From positions 9,744,681 to 9,808,680 of the forward strand of contig NC_049901.1 in the NCBI RefSeq assembly GCF_001411555.2: a stretch of DNA of 64,000 nt, read 5' to 3'. A model generated the notes under the pieces. That model worked only from the letters and a program-made list of their open reading frames with translations, did not search any database and had not been told where the DNA came from. The position numbers were made by a program, and so were the translations under genes. The DNA is from Juglans regia. Lineage: Eukaryota; Streptophyta; Magnoliopsida; Fagales; Juglandaceae. Below, in pieces: positions 1 through 11,635 of the stretch. The first letter of the stretch is position 1. Every line of letters begins with the position of its first letter.

Positions 1-690
1 ACAATTCATTTGGAAAGTTAGGTTTTATGGTTGCAAGCCATAAAAATATGATAGTTTGGAGTGGAAATTATTGATTTTGGTAGTTGGAGTGCAATTTGAA
101 AAAATGAAAAGATAAATACTTTATTCGATTACACAAAAGTAAATTTATAAAATGATGTGACTTATTATAATATGTTAAATTATAAAATTATTTTTATCGT
201 AAAATAGATTTAACAGATCACATAAATCTACGTTATTTCATGAGTTTACTTCTATGTATGTTGCACTTCTTGAACGCAATTAAAAAAATTGATAGATTGA
301 ATTAAATTGTGAACTCATGAAAGTTTATGATAAAGTGCAAACGAGGAGTGTTATTTCGTTCCTTGTTTACAAAGAATTCAAAAATATAGAAAGAGAAGGA
401 ATATATCTGTTAAGAAAAATGCTACTTTGTTCTCTCATTTTGACACTTCATATATTTTAATTTTTTTAATTTTTTTTACTTAATAGTCAAGGAAGTGGGT
501 ATTAATGTATTGATTTTTTTTTTATATTTTTAAATTTTTTTAAACTGATAAAAAAATATGAATAAAACAATTGAAGAAAAAGAAAAATGAAATTTTGAAC
601 TAACGGTAAGATGGAGCGGTGCACTCTGAGCAGCAGAGTAGCACCACTCATCTGCTAAACTCATAAGCTGACGTACATGATAATTAAGAT
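1..690. other. AT-rich non-coding DNA left of the WAT1 fragment
   Basis: I see no coding segment on either strand. The region is very AT-rich, with poly-T and poly-A tracts around 455-560. It is either the next intron of the WAT1-like gene, whose later exons would lie beyond the left edge, or degraded intergenic DNA replacing them. The sequence alone does not decide between these. Confidence 0.5.
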
Positions 691-693
691 TAT

Positions 694-900
694 GGCCTCG
701 TCTAGATACGAAAACGGTTTTATCTCATCATATCTCATTATTACAAATTTTTTAAATTCTCACACAAAATATAATAAACAATTTAATTTTTTCAAATCTT
801 AACATAATAATCATAATAAAAAATAATATTTTATTCAATTTTTAAATTTAATCTAAAATCATCTCATCTCTTCTTACTATTCCGTATGTATATCAAACTA
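694..900. mobile_element. MITE, TTTGGAT/GAGATGAG family, diverged copy
   Basis: The segment begins GGCCTCGTCTAGATAC. Inside are the family hallmarks TCTCATCATATCTCATT, AATATAATAAACAATTTAA and TTTTTCAAATCTTAA, and it closes with ATCATCTCATCTC. The same motifs recur in the copies near 6.1, 27.4, 30.7, 31.2, 41.6 and 46.2 kb. It lies directly downstream of exon 3 of the WAT1-like gene, so it may sit in an intron or at a truncation point. Confidence 0.6.
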
Positions 901-931
901 CTTTAAACGGTATATTTTGTTTTCGTCGTAC

Positions 932-1670
932 CTGCACAAAACGGCCAAGATAAAGGTGATCGATGGAATTAAGTTGCCCAACGCAGATGCAAAAGCTGGA
1001 GAAGTGTATTCCAGTCCTGCGAAAAACAGCGTCCTCCCAAGCACAGGTCTAAATTTGAAAGTAAGAGAAAAATCAAGGAATTAGCAGAAACTTTAAATTG
1101 TTATGCCAACTTGAAAAAACTAGAAAACAGGCTCCTGCAGATATAGAGAAGGGCAGACCATGACCCATTCATCTCGCATACAACTTACCCCAGGAGACCC
1201 AAGAAGAAGACATTTCTTAAGATTGCTATGCTTAGTTTGCTGTTATTGTTCCTGCAAAGGAGTACCGTACAATGGTTAGTTAAACTTGATGAAACGAAAA
1301 AGATTTTCTCCCCTTTTTTTTTTCCCTTTCTGATCCTTTGGTCAGCGCGGAAGAAGATGACACAACAGATTGGAAGAATGCGAAAACAAGAGAAGAAGAA
1401 AAAGAAAAATGGTAAGTACCTTTCGAAGAGAAATGCGAAAAGAGCAGTAGCAAGAGTTCCGAAAGCATGTCCATAGGCAACAAGCACATAACGACTCATG
1501 CCTTTGTCGAGAGAGATCTTGGAGACTATGTTGTAACCTGCTAAGCAAAAATTAGCGAATATGCAATACATATATTGTCTAAACTCTTCACACGCCTCTC
1601 CCTTAGTAGTACTGCTTCTAATTCTAATTCCATCTCTCACGCTACTCTCTTGGTCCTGCTCTTCTTGCAT
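932..1670 (-). CDS. WAT1-related (EamA/DMT family) transporter, 5' exons only
   Basis: Three minus-strand exons are visible: 1420-1670, 1189-1251 and 932-1048, with GT donors at 1419, 1188 and 931 and AG acceptors ending at 1252 and 1049. The phases join cleanly. The predicted start is ATG at 1670, followed by a hydrophilic leader and then ISLDKGMSRYVLVAYGHAFG, FFLGLLGPVLGRTLF and SALGNLIPSITFILAVLCR, all typical of the first four membrane helices of plant WAT1/nodulin MtN21-like proteins. This family exports small metabolites such as auxin or amino acids at the plasma membrane or tonoplast. About 143 residues are encoded, against a usual 350-400. Exon 3 ends in a good donor but no fourth exon is visible before the window edge, so the gene is partial here or truncated. 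Confidence 0.82.
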
Positions 1671-1731
1671 TTTAATCCTTAATTTCCCACCACAATATGA
1701 CTGATCGATCAGAAATCTCCAAAGCTATTTA

Positions 1732-1738
1732 TTATATA
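1732..1738 (-). promoter_or_regulatory. Probable TATA box of the WAT1-like gene
   Basis: On the minus strand the sequence reads CATATATAATAAATAG, about 62-68 bases upstream of the ATG at 1670. This would place the transcription start near 1705 with a short 5'UTR. It is inferred from motif and spacing only. Confidence 0.45.
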
Positions 1739-1739
1739 T

Positions 1740-3010
1740 GCACACTTAAATAATTAAGTTGGAGAGACTATTGTTTAGACGTTATACTCCTCCCACCAAA
1801 ATGATTCACAATGTAATGTGCTAGCGCTGCTGGACTCCACTCATGAAAATCAAGGATCATCTGGATCCGACCTGTAAATAATAACCTGCTTATATTTGTT
1901 GGGAATTGCGCGCAGAAAGTCTCCACTCTCCACACTACAGCTTAAAAGTACCAGCCCGCTAGTGCCTTCTGATATACGAGTGATTAGTGGAACACTTCAT
2001 CTTTGTCTTAGCCGATTACTGGATGAAATCGTCAGTTCCACTTGCCGGAAAGAGTAATTAAGCTTAAATTAGTGCAGTACTTTCTGGTTAAATTAATTAT
2101 TTTATATAATATGTTTTCAAAATTTTATTTCATGTCTGATCATTAATTAAGTGTTTTATTAATTAGTATGAGTACGCTGCTTATAAGCTAGCTAGGATAT
2201 TGATGATCATGACCTGATCATCATGCATGGAGTGTTACAAAAATTCTCATTATTTCTCAGATTAATTGAAAAAGATGATCAACGAACTTATACATATATA
2301 TATATATATTTATATACAAACTATTGTTTTAACCCCTCGCGTTAAAACTAGTGGAGAAGGAATATGAATAAATGTAGCTAATTGTTTCAACTCATTGAAT
2401 GACAATTATAATTAAGCTATATATGTCATGGCCTACACTAAGACACGGAACCAAAATATATAGTACTGGTTATAGACTTGTGATTCTGCTCATATCTATG
2501 TATTATATATATATATATATAATTATATATTCCATCAATATTTAATTCCTTATTAACAATATAATACCTATTTTATGACTTGTTAAGTAATGCCTTTGTG
2601 TTTCATGGAATCCCTTTTGTTTTACATATCTTGTGAGTAATGCTACAATGTCCTGACTTTTTAAAAAAGTTAAAAATACATATATTCAAAATAAAATGAT
2701 GCCTGAAAACATAAAAGACTAAAAATCTGAGATTCACTCTACCCATTTATGTTTGTGTTTTTAATCTTGTTAATTAATAAACCACGTGGCTCCACATTGT
2801 AGTGCTAGCTACGTCAAAGGGGACAAAATGAGTACTGGTATAAATTAGAGGACATAATAGCATTTCTCATATCTTATTCCTTCACCCAAACCCTTCTCTA
2901 TCGTTGCCTGGCCTCCACCCACTTGTTCTTAATTTCATTATTCAATCAGCTCCTTGCGTTGATCAGTCCTCTAGCTGACTTCATCTTTCTGCAATTGAAT
3001 TAAGCATCCT
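1740..3010. other. Intergenic DNA with TA microsatellites
   Basis: No gene is visible. (TA)n tracts occur near 2293-2309 and 2500-2521. The rest is unremarkable AT-rich sequence, with short stop-interrupted reading frames on both strands. Confidence 0.6.
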
Positions 3011-3013
3011 AGT

Positions 3014-3300
3014 TGAAGAAAGATAAAAATAAAATATAAAATGAGATGGAGAAGAGAGAAGGAAGAGAAAGATTTTAGAGGCTACATCTTTGCTATTCTC
3101 AAATTGTTCTTTGAATACATAACATATGTTCTTATTTATAGACGAATGAGGTTCGAGAAATAATGAAAATACAATAAATCAATTATACTACTTGACACTA
3201 ATCAATTTACACAATAAATTAAAAATAATAAACAATAAGTCATATTACAGGACATGATAGATTATTATGAATATATTCTAAGTATGGTAATATTCTAACA
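3014..3300 (-). mobile_element. Copia-type LTR, minus strand
   Basis: Read on the minus strand, a polypurine tract (TTTGAGGGGA) is followed immediately at 3300 by TGTTAGAATATTACC, the standard junction between internal region and 3' LTR in plant Ty1/copia elements. A TATA-like CTATAAATAAGAAC lies near 3135-3148. The far end is less certain. I place it at CTTTCTTCA (3014), which gives a 287-bp TG..CA LTR. The internal region continues rightward to about 4.9 kb and carries a tandem repeat. No matching 5' LTR was seen. Confidence 0.6.
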
Positions 3301-3580
3301 TCCCCTCAAACTTGGGATATTGATAAAGAGGTCATCTTGAGTTTGGAGATAAGATCACGTTGTCGAACAAGTGGATGAGACTTGAGATTCGACTGATGAC
3401 CTGACAAAAGTGTCTTTGTGGCATGTGGCGCAAGTGGATGGCGAGTAGAAACAACCGATATATGAGATTGATGATGAACATGAGGGCAACAATCCGTTAA
3501 GTGCATAGGAAGCCTCTAAAGGAAGTGTGGTGAAAGAAAAATAACACAAGAACATATTGAATATGAGACTTATCACGAAC

Positions 3581-4146
3581 TAAGAGTGTACAAAAACCGC
3601 CTAAACCGGTCGGGAACCAATTAGATTGGCCACCGGAGTAAGGAACCGGCCGAAACCGGCAAGAAATCGGTCGGCTGGGGCATGAATTGATGAAAACTGA
3701 TATCAGCCAGTTCGGCGCCAGTTCGAACCCTTGGAAAACCACTGAACCGGCTGACCGTTTATATATATATATATATATATTTAAATATATGCATATAAAA
3801 TGGCATCATTTTTCCCTTGGAACTTAAAAAAAAAAAATGGAACGGTGTCGTTTCAAAATGGATTTAATAACCCCTGGCCCCTCTTCTTCTTCTTCTTCCT
3901 CGCGTCTTCTTCCTTCCTCAATTTCACCTGCAACTTTCTTTTGTTCTGTCATGGTAAATGTCAACGCATCCCTCCTCCATCACAGAGACGCCGACAACAG
4001 ACCAAGGAACCGAACCGCACTGTGTCGAGACCGATAATATCGATTTTCTCTCCCCCAATCGACCGGTTATTTCCTCTCATGGCAGACGTTGGTTTAGCAT
4101 CAGTTTGGCACCAAAACCGCATTGAACCCATCAGTTTTTAGCCCTA
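3581..4146. mobile_element. Non-autonomous hAT-type element with 8-bp target duplication
   Basis: The left end is TAAGAGTGTACAAAAACCG and the right end, reverse-complemented, is TAGGGCTAAAAACTGAT. They form short imperfect terminal repeats of the TAGGGNTG hAT class. The flanks are TCACGAAC (3573-3580) and TCATGAAC (4147-4154), an 8-bp duplication with one mismatch. The interior holds many ACCGG/CCGGT oligomers near the left end and a (TA)n tract at 3762-3781. No transposase is encoded. The insertion falls in the copia tandem repeat. Confidence 0.75.
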
Positions 4147-4221
4147 TCATGAACGACGATCTGTTAAGTACGTAGGAAGTATTTGGAGGATGCGTGGTGA
4201 ATGAAAATAACACCAAAGAAC

Positions 4222-4728
4222 TGCCGGAATGGTGGCTTGATTTCCAGTTGAAAATGTCATTCCAGAGGCTTAGCTTGACTATGGTTCGATTATGGCTCGA
4301 CCGAACGTTGGTTCGACCATGGCTTGAGCGAACTTCAGGCAGATTGTTCGCTTGACATCTGCTTGAGCAAATATTTAAAAAACCTAATTCTTGCGCTATT
4401 TTATATATAAATGTATTTTTGTAAAGGGATTGGTGTGAGAGTTGCAGCCAGTATACATAAAAGAGAGAAAATTTATTTTTATGATATTCTTGAGAGCTCA
4501 TTGGATGTATTGAGACTTTTGGGATTGAGAACTTGTGATTGCTCTCTTATCCTCCATCTTTGTGATAATAAATCTCTTGCAATCGATTTTGCCAGTGGAC
4601 GGAGGTTATTGTTCAAGTCGAACCATTTGAATTCGTGGTGTTCTTTGTGTGATTGTTGAATTTTTATTATTTTCTTTTGCTAACGATCTATTTCAAAGTT
4701 GTCTCTAGATATTCAGTTAATCCTAACA
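4222..4728 (+). mobile_element. Solo copia-type LTR with 5-bp TSD
   Basis: The segment starts TGCCGGAATGG and ends TCCTAACA, giving TG..CA ends. It is flanked by perfect AGAAC duplications (4217-4221 and 4729-4733). A TATA-like TTTTATATATAAATG lies near 4399-4413, and a U5-like AGTGGACGGAGG near 4594. No internal retrotransposon region is present, so it is a solo LTR left by recombination. The tandem-repeat unit it interrupts resumes immediately after the second AGAAC. Confidence 0.82.
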
Positions 4729-4859
4729 AGAACACGTTGAATATGAGACTTACCACGAACGACGATCTATAAAGTGCGTAAGAAGACTTTGGAGAATGTG
4801 TGGTGAATGAAAAAAAAACACATTGAATATGAGACTTATTATGAATGGAAAACAACGCT

Positions 4860-5639
4860 ATGAAAGACACTAGGAAATTGGTGAATTTTATGCCAAAATG
4901 CCAACGACAACTCATATAGTCGATTGGTGGTCTAATATGAGAAAAATCAGATTGAAAAAAATATGTAATAAAGAAAATTTTGTGAGAGATAAAATAGTTG
5001 AAGAACTTTAAAATAAATAGTCCACAAAATCGAGATTCAAGCTTGGGGTTAGTAGTACTTTAATTTAATAGTCATTTTTTTCTCGATATTATGTTTTGAA
5101 TCGCTCAAGTGCTTTTCATAGTGGCAAAAGTAGCACTTTAATTTATAAAAAATTCTACTCATCACTTTTATACCACATTATACATATTTTTTTAATTTTT
5201 TTCTCTTATCAAGTGTATAGTATATAGAAGATGAATAGAATAATTCAATTAGTTTAGGAAGAATAAAACAAAAAATAATTTAAAAAAATAAAAATAAATA
5301 TTATGTGTGGTGTGTGAGAATGATAAATAGTAAAACTCTTATTTTATATCCCTTCATTCTTTAATTAATTAATTATTTTCAGGTTGTATTTAGAAAATAA
5401 GCATTTGAGCATTACATAATTAAAATTGGATTGAGATGTCCTAACTTTTCTAGTCTTTTCTAGAAATAGACATAGTATGGAGGATTAATTTGTTGAAAAG
5501 TGGAGATCATGTTCGATTTGGTGCTTCGGAATAGCTAGTAGATTCCCAACCTGCTAATATAATTAAGATTCTTCAGAAAATTACAGCAGTCCTGCTAGAA
5601 TATTGCAGCAGTTGCTTCGAACTCCTGTATAATCGAACT

Positions 5640-5671
<32 letters not shown>

Positions 5672-6086
5672 CTTTAGTTATAAAGAGATTACATAAAACT
5701 AAATATACAAATTGACGTAATTTGATGTGATATGTTAGATTATAAAGTAAATCTGACAGATTTCATAAAATCACGATAATTTATAAATTTATTTTTATAT
5801 AATATTTTGTGTTAGTTTGGATTTGAACGACAGGGAAGCAATATTATTAGCAAAAAGGCTAAGTTTGTGTAAGCAGGAAGGATTGTTCATCAGCCGTTCT
5901 TTCAACAAAATTAAAAATATAAAATTGCTGCAATCGACTAATCATTCTATAGATTACCATGAAGTGCACAACCTCCAAAATGAACACCCAATATAAAACT
6001 TCGAGTTAAAACGAAAAAAAATAAAGAAAAAAACCAAAATGTTTGTTTTCAATCTTCAATTTCCTTTTCCTCACAAATCAACTTAA
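4860..6086. other. AT-rich intergenic DNA with a TA microsatellite
   Basis: No gene is visible. The left part to about 5040 may still belong to the copia remnant. A (TA)n run occupies about 5640-5667. The remainder is AT-rich and shows no recognisable coding segment. Confidence 0.5.
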
Positions 6087-6271
6087 GATCCGGTTTGAAT
6101 ATAAGGTGATTATAATTTTTTTAAATTTTTTACATAAAATATAATAAATAATTAAATTTTTTTAAAAATTTTAAAATAATAATATTATAAAATAATATTT
6201 TAATAATATTTTATTTAATTTTTAACTTTCATCTCAATTCATTTCATGTCGATTTATTATCCAAACGACAC
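6087..6271. mobile_element. MITE, TTTGGAT/GAGATGAG family
   Basis: The left end is GATCCGGTTTGAATATAAGG and the right end is ATTATCCAAACGACAC. The interior carries ACATAAAATATAATAAATAATTAA and CATCTCAATTCATTTCATG, as in the other copies. CTTAA flanks both sides (6082-6086 and 6272-6276) and may include the target duplication. It sits about 320 bp upstream of the RUG3 start codon. Confidence 0.68.
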
Positions 6272-6592
6272 CTTAAATTGGTGATGCTAATTGAAGAGAA
6301 AATGCATTTATAATGAATTAAAACAAATACATATTAATAAAATTACAAATTATTTTATTTTCAAGTAATATGTATAACAAATCATTTATCTCTCAAATGG
6401 TAAAATTTAATTTATAAAATTTAAATTTTAAAATTTATAGTCCAAATCAAATTATAAATGATGTGAGTTTATTAATTACTCGACCCACCGAAGTTTCTCT
6501 CTCTCGAATCACTGGATCAATCATGAAAGAAACATACGTGACATGTCCGCTGTAATTTATAAGAGAGCGAAGAAATCAAAGAAACTTAAAAA

Positions 6593-9500
6593 ATGTCAGT
6601 TGTAGTTCGGCACCGCAGTAGAACCCTCAGCCGCCATTTATACTCCTTCTGCTTTTCGTCTTCTTCCTCATCCACCAAAGTTCCCCTTTTGTACAAACCC
6701 CAAGACGATGCAAACGACGCCGTCACCCTCCAGCTCCTCTCCTGGGGCAGAGGCGCCTCGGGCCAACTCGGCGGCGGAATCGAAGAGAACCGACTCTACC
6801 CAACCCCAGTCGCCAATCTCCTCGTCCCTCGATCCTCCTTCACTCTCTCCCCAACCCCTGGTCGCCGCTTTCTCGATAACAGAAAAGGACTTGTTTTGGA
6901 GGTTGGTGTTTCTTGTGGGCTCTTCCATTCTTCGTTGCTCGTCGATGGCAAGCTCTGGATTTGGGGTAAAGGCGATGGCGGCCGCCTTGGATTCGGCCAC
7001 GAGAATCCGGTTTTTGTTCCCACTTTGAACCCTCATTTGGATTCTGTTAAGTCTGTTGAGCTTGGAGGACTACATTCTGTCGCGCTCACCTCCCTCGGAG
7101 AGGTCTTCACTTGGTCTGTTCTAATTCTTTTTTTTTTTTTTCCTTTTTATAAGTTGTTCTAGATTTACTTTATACTCTCGAAATAGAAGACCTCATTTGC
7201 TCATATTTCAATTCTGATTTTACTAATCCCATATGCATTTTGGCTGTTGGAACTAACAATACTTCGTTGATAAATCAATAAAATATGGTGATCATTCACC
7301 TGCCATGGTAGAATTTACAAATGTGGCCAATGTTTCTAGCTGGTGTAGGAATTGAATGGTTAAATAGTAATTACAGATTGAAAATCAATTGTTTGGAATT
7401 GTAAATTTTATCTATGCTCTTGTGGTTAACCCGTTTGATATTTCAAAATGAGCTTCAAACGTGCCCGGAGTTTGTGGGGTCTACCTCACATATTGATTCA
7501 AGTACAGAGCAGCTGCATCATAAAAGTGTCCAAAATCCTATTACAATTGTGATTGCTTAGGAGTTGCGAAAGATGGTTGGCTAATACGAGGTTGTTGTCT
7601 AAAACACAAATCTTGATTTGTTTATTGCTTTGGTTTCAAGGTCAATTTCTAGTTATATCAAATGGGAATGACAAGAAAGAAAGTTGATGATCAGAATATG
7701 CACACCTGTTTATCTGAGTCACCCAGAGGATAATACTATATAATATTTTGCCATGTGAAATTGCTCTTTTTTTTTTGTTGTTGTTGTTGATAATATGTGA
7801 AATTGCTCTTGAGGAGATGCATTCAGGGTCAAATTGATGAATTACCAGTATGGATGACAGTGCATTCTGTGTCCGAATAGAGTGGGGTACGACGTTGCAA
7901 CAAGTGCTAATGTACCTTATAAATTAGGAAGATTGCATTGACTTGTGATTAATATTTTGTAGAGTCTCTTGTTTTGGGAAAGAAAATGAATGATTTCAAT
8001 TTCATGCCTCTTGTGTACTTAGGCCTGGCCTTTTTACTTGATCAAATAAAATCTTATTTTACCTATATAAAAAAAAATAATGGCTGTGTTCAAGCCCAAT
8101 ATGGATGACAGAGTGCATTCTGTGTCCGAATAGAGTGGGGTACTACGTTGCAACTAGTGCTAATGTATTTTTTAAATTAAGTAAGATTGCATCGACTTGA
8201 TTGATATTTTTTAGGGGCTCTTAGTTTTGGGGAAGAAAATGAGCGATTTCAATTTCTTGCCTGTGTTCAAGACCAAGGACATTTGGATGCTTTATTTTAT
8301 TGCTGTCAGTGTGTATGTTTGTTGTAGGTCCGAGTCCAACAGCAGTGCAACTGATTGGCATGAGAATATTGTTCTTATACTCACTACTATAAATAATATA
8401 CTCTTTGGTCTAATTGGCATTGCTAACTTGACTTAAACATGCTTTTAGTCCGCGTCACTTGATGATTTTTCATTAAAAATGAAGTTCTCAGGGGTTATGG
8501 CGGTTTCGGTGCGCTTGGACATTCTGTTTACCATAGAGAACTATTCCCTCGATTGGTGGAAGGCTCTTGGAGTGGGAAAATATGTCATATTGCAACTAGT
8601 GGAACACATACTGCTGCTATCACAGAAACAGGTTTCATGAGAATTCTTTTTCGTTGTCCATAAGTGGATTTGTATGTTTTATTCAATTATCTTACTTTTT
8701 GAGGCTTTGGTTTGATGTTAAGGGAAATTACAAAATAGGGCTTTTATGGCTGTGAACTTAGCCATATAACTATTTTTTGAGTCCATATAAATCTTGCTGG
8801 ATAAGTAAGAATGAATTGCAAATTTATGTCAATTCGTTCTGGTGCTTTCTAGAATTTGTTGGAACTTGTGTTTGCATTAGTTTAGTTGTTTAAATAAAAT
8901 TGCTTTGGGTTGATATACTACAAGCTTTAGTATAATGATTATCATCCAATTACCCGATTTGGTTGCAGTTTAACGTACAAATTGTATTTTTAAGCTCTTG
9001 TATGAATGACCATGCCTTCAAGAAAATCATTTTATGTCTCCTAAGCTCATGCATATTAATATTTGTTTTATTTCACTTTAACTTATTTCATTTATTGTTT
9101 ACTTGAAATGCACTTTCAATTAATTGAACAAATAAATTGGCACAATAGGGTTTTTATGTGTCATATACACTTAAATAGAAGAAAACAATGAGAATAAACT
9201 GAATTGGAATGAGTCATAAACAATATAAAAGAAGAACCAAGGGAGAAGCCCACTATTCATGCTTTTCCCAACAAAAGGAATTTAGGGTATGGATGCATAG
9301 TGGAAGAAGAAAAAGGGAGAACATAACTAATTTAATTGGGTGACTAGTAAAATGGACAATAAGGTGCACATAAAATTTTAAAGATGATGATTGTGAAACT
9401 ACATGGAAGAAAGTAAAAAACTAGAAGATGCCAAGGAAAAAAGAAAAGATCTAGAAGCTAGGCGTTACAAGTTCATGAGTAATGACTAGAAAGTAGAAAG

Positions 9501-11635
9501 AAATATGAAGAATAATTCTTTCTCTCGGTGCTGGAAATTTCTCTGAACTGGCTATTGATCAAAAGCATACTCTTTTCTGGCATATATGTATAGTTTTAAA
9601 TTAGATAAGGTTTTAATGGGTTCTTCTGTTATATATATGTAATGTTCCATATATCTATTTACTATTCATTGAATTTAGGGGAACTTTATACTTGGGGTAG
9701 AGATGAAGGGGATGGTAGATTGGGCCTTGGTCCTGGCAGGGGCCCAAATGAAGGAGGTGGACTCAGTATTCCTACCAAAATAAAAGAATTACCTATGCCA
9801 GTGACTGCCGTTTCGTGTGGGGGGTTTTTCACAATGGCACTGACAGAGCAGGGGCAACTTTGGAATTGGGGAGGTAAGATTTTAATCGTTCTTGAGCATA
9901 CTTTCACTTTCTCTCTTACCGTTCTATCATTTTTGTTATAGAAGTGGCGAACTAGTAGACTGCAGAGTGATATCATATTCATGCCAGCCTTGGATTTTCT
10001 GGGTTCATTTATTTACAATTTGGTTATTTGTTTTCCTTTAAAATCTTTTTGTATATGTCAAAAATGAAAGTAATGAAATGGAAGACTGAAAGAAGTTATC
10101 TGTTTCCTCTTTTGTGGAAATGGTGGGACAGGAAGTGCAAAAAATTATACCAACGTTAAATAGTTGTGGCAAAAAAAATATTGAAGTGGTGATGTTTTTC
10201 TGAAAGTTAATATGGCAAATTCAAGTGGTGGAGAATGTTAATTTTAAGTTCTTCATCAGTGAGACTATAATTTGAAGTTGCTGATTTAATAGTAGATGCA
10301 AACCAGGGGTAGCTATGCATTTTAATTTCAGAAGCAAATAAATGTGTATGAGACATGGAAATTTATATAAAGAGCAGAATTGCGTTTGCTTCATGTGCTT
10401 CAGACTTCTGTTATCTGCACTTAACAAAGCCTGAAAAATTCCAACGAATTGGTTTTATCATCTTATATCATTCTGTCACTATTTATTTCTATTAACACTC
10501 AAGTGCTAGTTAAACCTTTATTTCTCTGAGTAAGATTTTTTGATAAGTCGCTTTTTTTGGTGGTTCTGCCAGCAAACTCCAACTATGAGCTTGGAAGAGG
10601 TGATAAGGTTGGTGGTTGGAAGCCAAAGCCAATTCCTAATCTAGAAGGTGTTCGGTTCATTCAGATAGCCAGTGGTGGATATCACTCTCTTGCATTAACG
10701 GGTAAAGATAGTTGCACAATCCCACAGTTGTAATGGAAAATGTCTTTTATAGGTTGCACGTTATTGTTACTGATTTAATGTTGATTTATGATTTCAGATG
10801 ATGGTAAAGTACTTTCTTGGGGCCATGGTGGACATGGTCAGTTGGGTCATTCTTCTATCCAAAATCAGAAAGTACCTGAACCGATTGGGGCTTTATCTGA
10901 TGAGCATGTTGTCTATATCGCTTGTGGAGGTTCATCCTCGGCAGCTGTAACCCGTAAGTTAGCCTTGACTTTTGATCGTTGCAGAATTCATTAGAAGGCG
11001 CAAAAGGTGGTGTGGCCGACTATGGGGGGGAATATATAAAAGTGGCACCTCCCAAACAAAAAGAAGTCTTATTAAGCTTAATCCATAGACACATGAATAG
11101 TGATCAAGAGTGTAGGTTGATGTCTAGTGCTGAGAAAGGTTGAAAATGAAAAAAATTAAACATGAAAGAATATAAAATGGGGTATGGTTATCTAAAACAT
11201 AATAAAATAAGAAATAAGAAACCTAAAGGAAAGAGAGAGAGCAGACCATGAGTTGAAACGAGAAGTGCAAAGCAGGTTAGGGTGCTTAACAGACTACCTT
11301 TATCTTTTGAATTAATGATATTACCCTTGACCTCATAATGACTGTCAATGGAAATGCATGATAAGAGAGATAAGTGGAGATGCATGTCTTTAACTTTTTT
11401 TCCGATGGCATTAAGTGGGGTGCAATTTTTTGTTTGAACAGGTGAAGGGAAGCTTTACATGTGGGGAAATGCTAAAGATTCTCAATTGGGAGTTCCTGGG
11501 CTGCCAGAGGTGCAACCATGTCCCATTGAAGTTAAGTTCCTAATGGAGGATGATGGGTTGGGACCCCACAATGTCCTATCGGTCAGAGTGGGCGCATCGC
11601 ATGCCATGTGTTTGGTTATGAGATCAGATTACTAA
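6593..11635 (+). CDS. RUG3: RCC1-repeat protein RUG3, mitochondrial (RCC1/UVR8/GEF-like 3)
   Basis: Six exons: 6593-7113, 8492-8631, 9679-9873, 10573-10701, 10798-10953 and 11442-11635. All have GT..AG borders and consistent phase, totalling 1335 bases and 444 residues. The N-terminus (about residues 1-28) is rich in Arg and Ser with no acidic residue, as in a mitochondrial presequence. Then come seven-bladed RCC1 repeats with signatures LLSWGRGASGQLGGG, WGKGDGGRLGFG, WGYGGFGALGH, WGRDEGDGRLGLG, WGANSNYELGRGD, WGHGGHGQLGH and WGNAKDSQLGV. This order and wording match Arabidopsis RUG3 (At5g60870) as I recall it, including its length near 445. That protein is needed for nad2 transcript splicing and complex I assembly. 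The ATG at 6593 is the first in frame and supplies the presequence. Intron 1 holds a duplication and a LINE tail. No defect was seen. Confidence 0.95.
7850..8263 (+). repeat. Direct duplication of ~160 bp in RUG3 intron 1
   Basis: Copy one (about 7850-8010) and copy two (about 8100-8263) share ATGGATGACAG, GTGCATTCTGTGTCCGAA, TAGAGTGGGGTAC, ACGTTGCAAC and GATTTCAATTTC. They are roughly 90 percent identical with small indels. Between them lies an A-rich tail resembling a LINE 3' end (8011-8081). Confidence 0.75.
8003..8081 (+). mobile_element. LINE-like 3' tail in RUG3 intron 1
   Basis: The sequence runs CTTGTGTACTTAGGCCTGG, an AATAAAATCTTATTTTACC stretch and then a poly(A) run. This resembles the conserved 3' ends of plant L1 elements, where 'TGTACTTGGGC..' precedes an A tail. 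A related tail is seen in the opposite orientation at 28.07-28.15 kb. No LINE coding sequence is attached, so it would be a severely 5'-truncated copy. Confidence 0.5.

Larger units (their letters stand above)
3490..4850. repeat. Tandem ~92-bp repeat units inside the copia remnant, split by two insertions
   Basis: Recurring blocks include GTTAAGTGCATAGGAAG, GTGTGGTGAATGAAA, TTGAATATGAGACTTA and CACGAAC. One unit runs 3490-3580. A second is cut into 4147-4221 and 4729-4760 by a solo LTR. A third runs about 4761-4850. Units one and two are separated by a hAT element at 3581-4146. Removing both insertions restores an approximately head-to-tail array. The array lies just inside the polypurine tract, so it occupies the 3' untranslated part of the copia element. 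Confidence 0.65.

Noticed and set aside
1228..1548. Several overlapping open frames in the WAT1 gene region
   Set aside because: They run through the intron or on the opposite strand of exons that splice correctly.
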